Source of the DNA: Persicaria tinctoria
Lineage: Eukaryota > Streptophyta > Magnoliopsida > Caryophyllales > Polygonaceae
Assembly (NCBI GenBank): GCA_037127255.1
Contig: JBANSL010000013.1
Span: forward strand, 4,218,188-4,282,187
Reading direction: 5' to 3'
DNA: 64,000 bases
In this document: positions 58,826 to 64,000 of the stretch, piece after piece
Numbering within the stretch: position 1 is the first letter of the stretch
Layout: the number at the start of each line of letters is the position of its first letter
The notes under the pieces: model-generated
What the model was told of the DNA's origin: nothing
Databases searched by the model: none
The model's input: only the letters and a program-made list of their open reading frames with translations
Made by a program: the position numbers and the translations under genes

Positions 58826-60456
58826 AGTTGTTCCCTTGTGCACACCCCTTAGGGTGTATCTAGTGCACAAATTATGTCCATTGATGGAGAGGAAATGGAA
58901 GGTCATGATTAAAAGAGTGTTTCTTTTTTTTTTTTAAATAGAAAAACTGGTGGGACCCACCTAAAAAGGTCTGACGCGCTATTTATTTTTTCCGGATCTG
59001 ATTTCGCTGTTTTGAAAAATCTGTCCATTCCACCGAATAATGTTTCATAATCTACCGAATAATGTTATATTTCATTTTTCCATCCATTTCAGATCAAATT
59101 TTACCAATTCAACTGAATAATTTGTCACATCCTACCGAATAGTGTATAATTTTTTGTCGATCAATTTTAGTTTTGACTTCGAATTAATTTTTATGCATTC
59201 AGTTTTGAAATATTATTCGGTAGAATATTTATATTTTCCCGGAAATAGAAACAACATTATTCAATAAAATGTATGAGTATTCGGTGGTATATGAATGATT
59301 ATTCGGTGGTATATGAGAGGTTTTTAAGCGAAAGCTCCATATACCGACGAATAATAATCTAAATTTCACTGAATAATTAACGACTCATTTAACACTAACA
59401 ACAAAAATTCAACTCACTCATATGAATAATTAACGAAAATTACACAAACCACCCTGCCCACCACCCCCGCCACCACCCACCCCACCCCACCCCACCCCAC
59501 CCCACCACCCAGCCCCGCCACCCATCCCCGCCCACGACAATGGCTCCTATTTTATTTTTTTACCGTCGGTGCCCATCGCCAGATCCAATAGCTTCCCCTC
59601 CGTCGTCGACTCCCTCCGATCCCCACTCTCGTCCACCTCGGCCGTCGGCAAGGCCGGACCTCGGCTGCAAACGGAGGCGGGTGCAGCAAGGATCGGAGTG
59701 GCAATTGGGGGCGGTGATGTACGACAACAATTGGAGACGAAGGCAGCGACAAGGCAACGATCGGTGGCGATGATGGGCATCGGCGGTAATCGGTGGCGAT
59801 GGGCACCGGCAGTCATCGGTGGCGATGGGCACCGACGGTAATCGGCGGCGACGACGACAATGCTCCTACCTCCGCCACCCAGATCGGATCCCTGGACGGG
59901 GAAGAAACCGCCATCCCACAACCGCGGATGTGAAATCGAAGAAGGAGGGCACGACGGTGGCGACGTCGAGCAAAGAGTTCGAGGAGGGGGGGAGGCGCCG
60001 GTCGGAGGGGACCACCTAGAATCGCTCTCCCGATGTGCGCCTCCACCTCAAGGCCGCTCCTCCTTTGCAACAATCACCACCGGAATCGCCGATTACAAGT
60101 GCTTCGTCGCCGGCGGTGCTTCGAGGATGGTGTTCTAGGCTTGTTTCCGCCATCCTCGGCTTGGTACAGCAACGGAAATCATTGCCGGCGGCTGAATTGG
60201 AGGAGGTTTTTTTAGAAGAAATCGAAGTCCTAGTGAAATTGGAGGAGGCGTGATACAGAGATAGGGTTTTATTAGGGGAGGTGGACGCGCTTCACGCTCC
60301 CACTTGTGAAATTGGGTCTTATTATTTTTTTTTTTTAAAAACCCTATCAACGTGGCACAAATCTAGCCATCCATTTTCAATAGATCAATGGTCCACAATT
60401 GTGCACAAGGTACACCGTAAGTCTTGTGCACAAGTTACCCATTCTCTCTCTCTCTA
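58822..60456. mobile_element. Non-autonomous element with GC-rich core, inserted in AT repeats, about 1.6 kb
   Basis: The left end carries CTTGTGCACACCCCTTAGGG, then TGTATCTAGTGCACAAATTA, and the reverse-complemented right end carries CTTGTGCACAAGACTTACGG, then TGTACCTTGTGCACAATT, an imperfect inverted repeat of about 70 bp. Both sides border TA repeats, a target some Mutator-like elements prefer, but the target duplication cannot be read because of them. The core (59450-60250) is GC-rich with a CCACC minisatellite (59455-59520) and GGCGATGGGCACCG-type repeats (59770-59850). It yields many overlapping ORFs in all frames, none of which I recognise. Confidence 0.55.
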
Positions 60457-60512
60457 TATATATATAAAAGCCTGAGATAAACCACTGTTAAAAATTATCA
60501 TCTAAAAATCAA

Positions 60513-61947
60513 TTAAAGCATTAATCTTAGCTCAACCCATCTTGGATCAGATTTTGCTTGCTTGTAAGTGAGAGGTTCCTTGAGAGACAAAACTTGATAA
60601 AGGGACACAACATAATCTTCTGGATAATAATCATGATCATCAAGACTTGTGACCATAAAGGAGTTTGAAATGGAAGAGGTTGTGGGACAAATAAAGTCCT
60701 GTAGGTACTTGGGAGGTTGAATAGTTCTGAGTGATCTTCGAATAGAAGGAAGATCATTGGGACTGGATGAAGAAGATGATGTGGAAGGGAGATGAATATT
60801 TGAATTGGGAAGAGGATTGGTAGGATTAGAGGATTCTGAGCTACCAATAGATGGCACAGAATCAGGTGCTATTTGTGGTGATAGAGAAGGCTCTGAGTTA
60901 GGTGATGGGGACCTATTAGTAGAATCTATTTCTGGTAAGGTGTCAGGATGTGGTGCAGGGTTAACAAGTGGAAGAAGAAGGAGAGGGTGAAGACTGGCTT
61001 GTAGTAGAAGGAGCAAAGGGAAAAGTCGATTCACAGAAGATCACATCCCTACTGATCACAACTTTCTTTTCCTTAAGATCATAGACCTTGTAGGCTTTTT
61101 GACCTCTCGGGTATCCCAAGAAAACACATCTCTTTGCTTTAGGTGCTAGTTTATCCTTGCTATGCCCCTTAATGAGAGCAAAGCATAAACAACCAACCAC
61201 TCTTAGTGTATCATAGTTAGGGGGCATACCATACAATCTTTCAAAAAGTGTTAACCATTTGAGAACTGCAGAAGGCATCAGGTTGATGAGATGTGCAGCT
61301 GCCAGCACACAATCACCCCAAAAACCAATTGGAAAATAAGCTCTCAATCTAATGGCTCTAGCTGTCTCGAGGAGATGTCTATGTTTTCGTTCCACCCTTC
61401 CATTCTGTTGGGGAACAAAAGGCACATCCAACTGGTGAACAATGCCTTTCTTGACAAAAAATTCTTTGCACCCAAAGAACTCAGTGCCATTGTCACTTCT
61501 AATGACCTTGATAATAGCTTCAAACTGCCTTTCAACCATGGTAATGAAATCACATACCACCTTGCTAACTTGCAGTTGGTGAGGTAGTAAGAAAACCCAT
61601 ACTCCTCTACTGAAATCATCAACCAGAGTGACAAAATACTTAGCCCTATTATAACTAGGAGTTCTATATGGTTCCCAAAGGTCCACATGGATCAATTCAA
61701 ATTTCTTTGTAGCAATAGCAGTACTGTTATCAAAAGGAAATGAATGCATTTTTGCCATCACACATGTTTCACAAAACAAGGTTTCACCATTTGGCAAAGT
61801 GGTCCCAACCACATGTTTTAATTTGGAAATGGAAATGTGTCCTAACCTGTCATGTAAAAGTTGCACATGACTGACTTTATTACAAAACAATACATTATCT
61901 TGAAATTTCTTCACAACATTGCTCCAGCTTCCATATCCTCCAAGCAA
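60513..61947 (-). pseudogene. Copia C: integrase and linker, truncated before reverse transcriptase
   Basis: On the minus strand the integrase reads VQLLHDRLGHISISKLKHVV, CETCVMAK, ELIHVDLWEPYRTPSYNRAK, LVDDFSRGVWVF, VIRSDNGTEF and PQQNGRVERKHRHLLE, followed by GYPRGQKAYKVYDLKEKKVV. A frameshift near 61000 moves the Ser/Pro-rich linker into another frame (60513-61034), which reaches LKEPLTYKQAKSDPRW, the start of the reverse transcriptase region, and stops. Reverse transcriptase, RNase H and the 3' LTR are absent, so the element was cut at about 60515. Confidence 0.8.
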
Positions 61948-63423
61948 CTATAACTGAGCCTTGTACAACTGTCCTGGAATTCTCTCAGTTATCAACAAAT
62001 TCTGACCATCATCAGGGGCCTGAAAGAAGCATTTAGACTTTGTGAACTTCACATCAACACCTGTGTGGTCAATCAGTTTCCCTACTGATAGCAAATTGGC
62101 TTTAAATTCAGGAACATAGAACACATCTTGCAACTTAAGACCTGACATCAGTTCAATATCCCCTACTTCTTCGACCTTCTTAATGGTACCATCAGGCAGA
62201 CAAATACTCATAGGTCTATTAAACTTGCGTCTAGACATTAAGAACTTATCATTAAAGATCATATGATCTGAAGCTCCTGAGTCAATTATCCAAGACAAAT
62301 CATAATCCTTGCTACTCCTAAAGGAATTCATAGCAGATATTATACCTGCACTGTTGGTGGATGCTAAATGAGCCTTCCCTTTCATAGCCTTCAAGACCTG
62401 CTGATATATGTCATTTGCCATGACCAAATCAATCTCAGATCCCTGATCTGCAAACACATCAAAATCTAGAGGAGACTCAAACATCCCTGATACAGCTGCT
62501 GCAGTTTTCATGGCCTTCTTTCCTTTGGGATCCTTAAACCAATTAGGATACCCCATGATTTTGAAGCAATCATCCACTGTATGACCTTGCATTCCACAGT
62601 GACTGCATAGCTTGTCTGCATTGTCTTTCTTAGGATGTTTCTTGGAGCTAGATGATTTATTCACAGAGAAAGCATTGTTGTCATGTGAACATGTGGATTT
62701 GCTCTCTCCACCTGCAGTTTCAACTTGATACACTAGAGAATATGCCTTGTTGTCTGTTGGCATTTTCTCCATAGCAAGAATCCGATTCCTGACACTATCA
62801 TATGTGTCATTCAATCCCATGAGGAATTGAAGCAACTTATTCTTGTTTTCAATTTCAGCCAATTTCTTGACCATATCACAAGTACAATTCCCGATTTCAC
62901 CAGATGTGCATTTTGTAATTCCTTCCAAGCTCAAAATTTCGTTCCACAATTTCCCAAAGTAATCTCTAACAGACATCGTTCCCTGTTCAAGATTGCTCAA
63001 ACTTTTCTTTAGCTGATACTCAAGCGGGCCATTCGTCTGAGCATATCTCTCCATCATTTCATCCCAAAGCTCATTTGCCGAATCTGTGTACATGAATCCC
63101 TCTGAGATCTCAACAGTCATGGACTTTAATATCCAACATCGAACCATATAATCGCATCTTTTCCACCTTGGAAGATCCTCCGGCGTCACATTTTCTTCCA
63201 GAGAGCTTCCATCGATGAATGCGACTTTGAATTTGGCTCCTAATGCCATTTTTACCCCTCTGCTCCAACTCACAAAGTTGGATCCATTGAATGAATTAGC
63301 GACGAGCTTCGCTCCAGGATGATCGTTGTTAGCCAGACCTAGCAGATCATTCATACTGTTGCTTACGACGCCATTTCTTGTTTCTCCAGGAATCGGATCT
63401 CTGACTTCTTTCATTGCTACCAA
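61948..63423 (-). pseudogene. Copia C: gag and protease, 491 codons
   Basis: The gag region starts MVAMKEVRDPIPGETRNG and contains LVANSFNGSNFVSWSRGVKM. An intact zinc knuckle CSHCGMQGHTVDDC lies at C273, C276, H281 and C286. The protease shows the canonical SWIIDSGASDH with D381. A single TAG at 61948-61950 separates it from the integrase, which continues in the same frame. The start lies 53 bp from the primer-binding site, as expected. Confidence 0.85.
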
Positions 63424-63475
63424 GCTTTGCTGTTCCTCTTCGATTACTGATGCGCCAAGGATCTCTCTCCCGTGT

Positions 63476-63487
63476 GCTCTGATACCA
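63476..63487 (-). other. Primer-binding site of Copia C
   Basis: The minus strand reads TGGTATCAGAGC, the perfect initiator-methionine tRNA complement used by plant Copia elements, directly next to the LTR. Confidence 0.85.
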
Positions 63488-63718
63488 TGAAAAACACTTG
63501 AACGATTGCTCGAAGTGTCTAGGAGGAAACTTCCATTGATGAGTTACAGAAGAACAAAGAAGGAAGAAGAGGTTGTTGTAACAGAATTTTGATTATGCCA
63601 ACTTGTTCTTACAATTGCTGGTAATCGGGTATTTATACACACTCAAAACATTTACCAAAATACCCTCATACACTCCCTATACCAAGATAGTTAAGACTTA
63701 CGAGGGCGTTGTATTCCA
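63488..63718 (-). repeat. 5' LTR of Copia C, about 231 bp
   Basis: On the minus strand the LTR begins TGGAATACAACGCCC and ends ..GTTTTTCA next to the primer-binding site. It holds a TATA-like TGTATAAATACC (about 63630-63641). The outer end is inferred from the TG start because the other LTR is missing. Confidence 0.6.
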
Positions 63719-64000
63719 GAGGTTCGACTAAACAATGTAACTACTGTTGTGATGTATTTCCTCGGGTTCGTACTATATATATAATCTTAAAATTGAAAAT
63801 TCTAAAAAGCTAGTAAGTTTACTAAATGGAGTTATAATATAGTTTGGTTGAACATGGAAAAGGAGAATTACAATTTTTGGAAAGTTATTTTTGTTAAAAA
63901 AATAATCAGTTGTGCACTTTGTATAGACCGTAGATTAATAATTAATAATACATATGGGAGCGGCAAGAGAGACACCCAAAAAAAACCCTAGGATAAAACC
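63719..64000. other. Intergenic AT-rich DNA
   Basis: I see no feature in this stretch. Confidence 0.5.

Noticed and set aside
59540..60253. Many overlapping ORFs on both strands
   Set aside because: They arise from GC-rich, stop-poor repetitive DNA inside a transposon; none has a known domain or a plausible gene structure.

Overview
The window is nuclear DNA of a flowering plant, most likely a eudicot. Three intron-bearing plant genes with GT-AG splice sites sit in AT-rich DNA packed with plant transposon families (Copia, LINE, SINE, Stowaway, hAT, Mutator-like and Harbinger-like elements). An asterid is a guess from the SINE type and is not shown. Nothing prokaryotic is present.

Host genes, all on the + strand: (1) 6434-7264, a two-exon DUF1442 protein of 223 aa. 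(2) 26570-28170, a two-exon IRKI/GIL1-type (DUF641) protein of 501 aa. (3) 37584-47031, a 21-exon Sec1/Munc18 gene of the KEULE type, 662 aa, whose whole exon chain joins in frame. From memory, the order DUF1442, IRKI-like, KEULE matches the Arabidopsis chromosome 1 neighbourhood At1g12320, At1g12330, At1g12360, so the genes look like a conserved block spread apart by transposons.

Transposon layout: 0.5-5 kb holds MITE relics and LINE 3' ends. 8.7-11.8 kb holds a Harbinger-like MITE, an hAT MITE with an 8-bp target duplication, and an 896-bp foldback Mutator-like element with a 9-bp duplication. 12.8-21.4 kb is a composite of two different Copia elements joined head to tail without internal LTRs. 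21.5-25.4 kb holds LINE tails, a Stowaway and a SINE. 30.2-36.7 kb is a mosaic: a near full-length decayed LINE with a SINE inside it, a Harbinger-like MITE, and a LINE tail split by a Stowaway. KEULE intron 12 carries a SINE and a MULE-like end. 48.8-60.5 kb holds an hAT MITE, three elements with GC-rich cores that may be captured gene pieces, and a 39/27-bp tandem array open in frame on both strands. 60.5-63.7 kb is a 3'-truncated Copia on the minus strand.

The three host genes do not form a pathway visible here: one is a predicted vesicle-fusion regulator, one a coiled-coil plant protein, and one is uncharacterised. The main interest of the window is its nested insertions, most of which can be bounded by target-site duplications readable in the sequence. 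I found no convincing evidence of an undescribed biological system.
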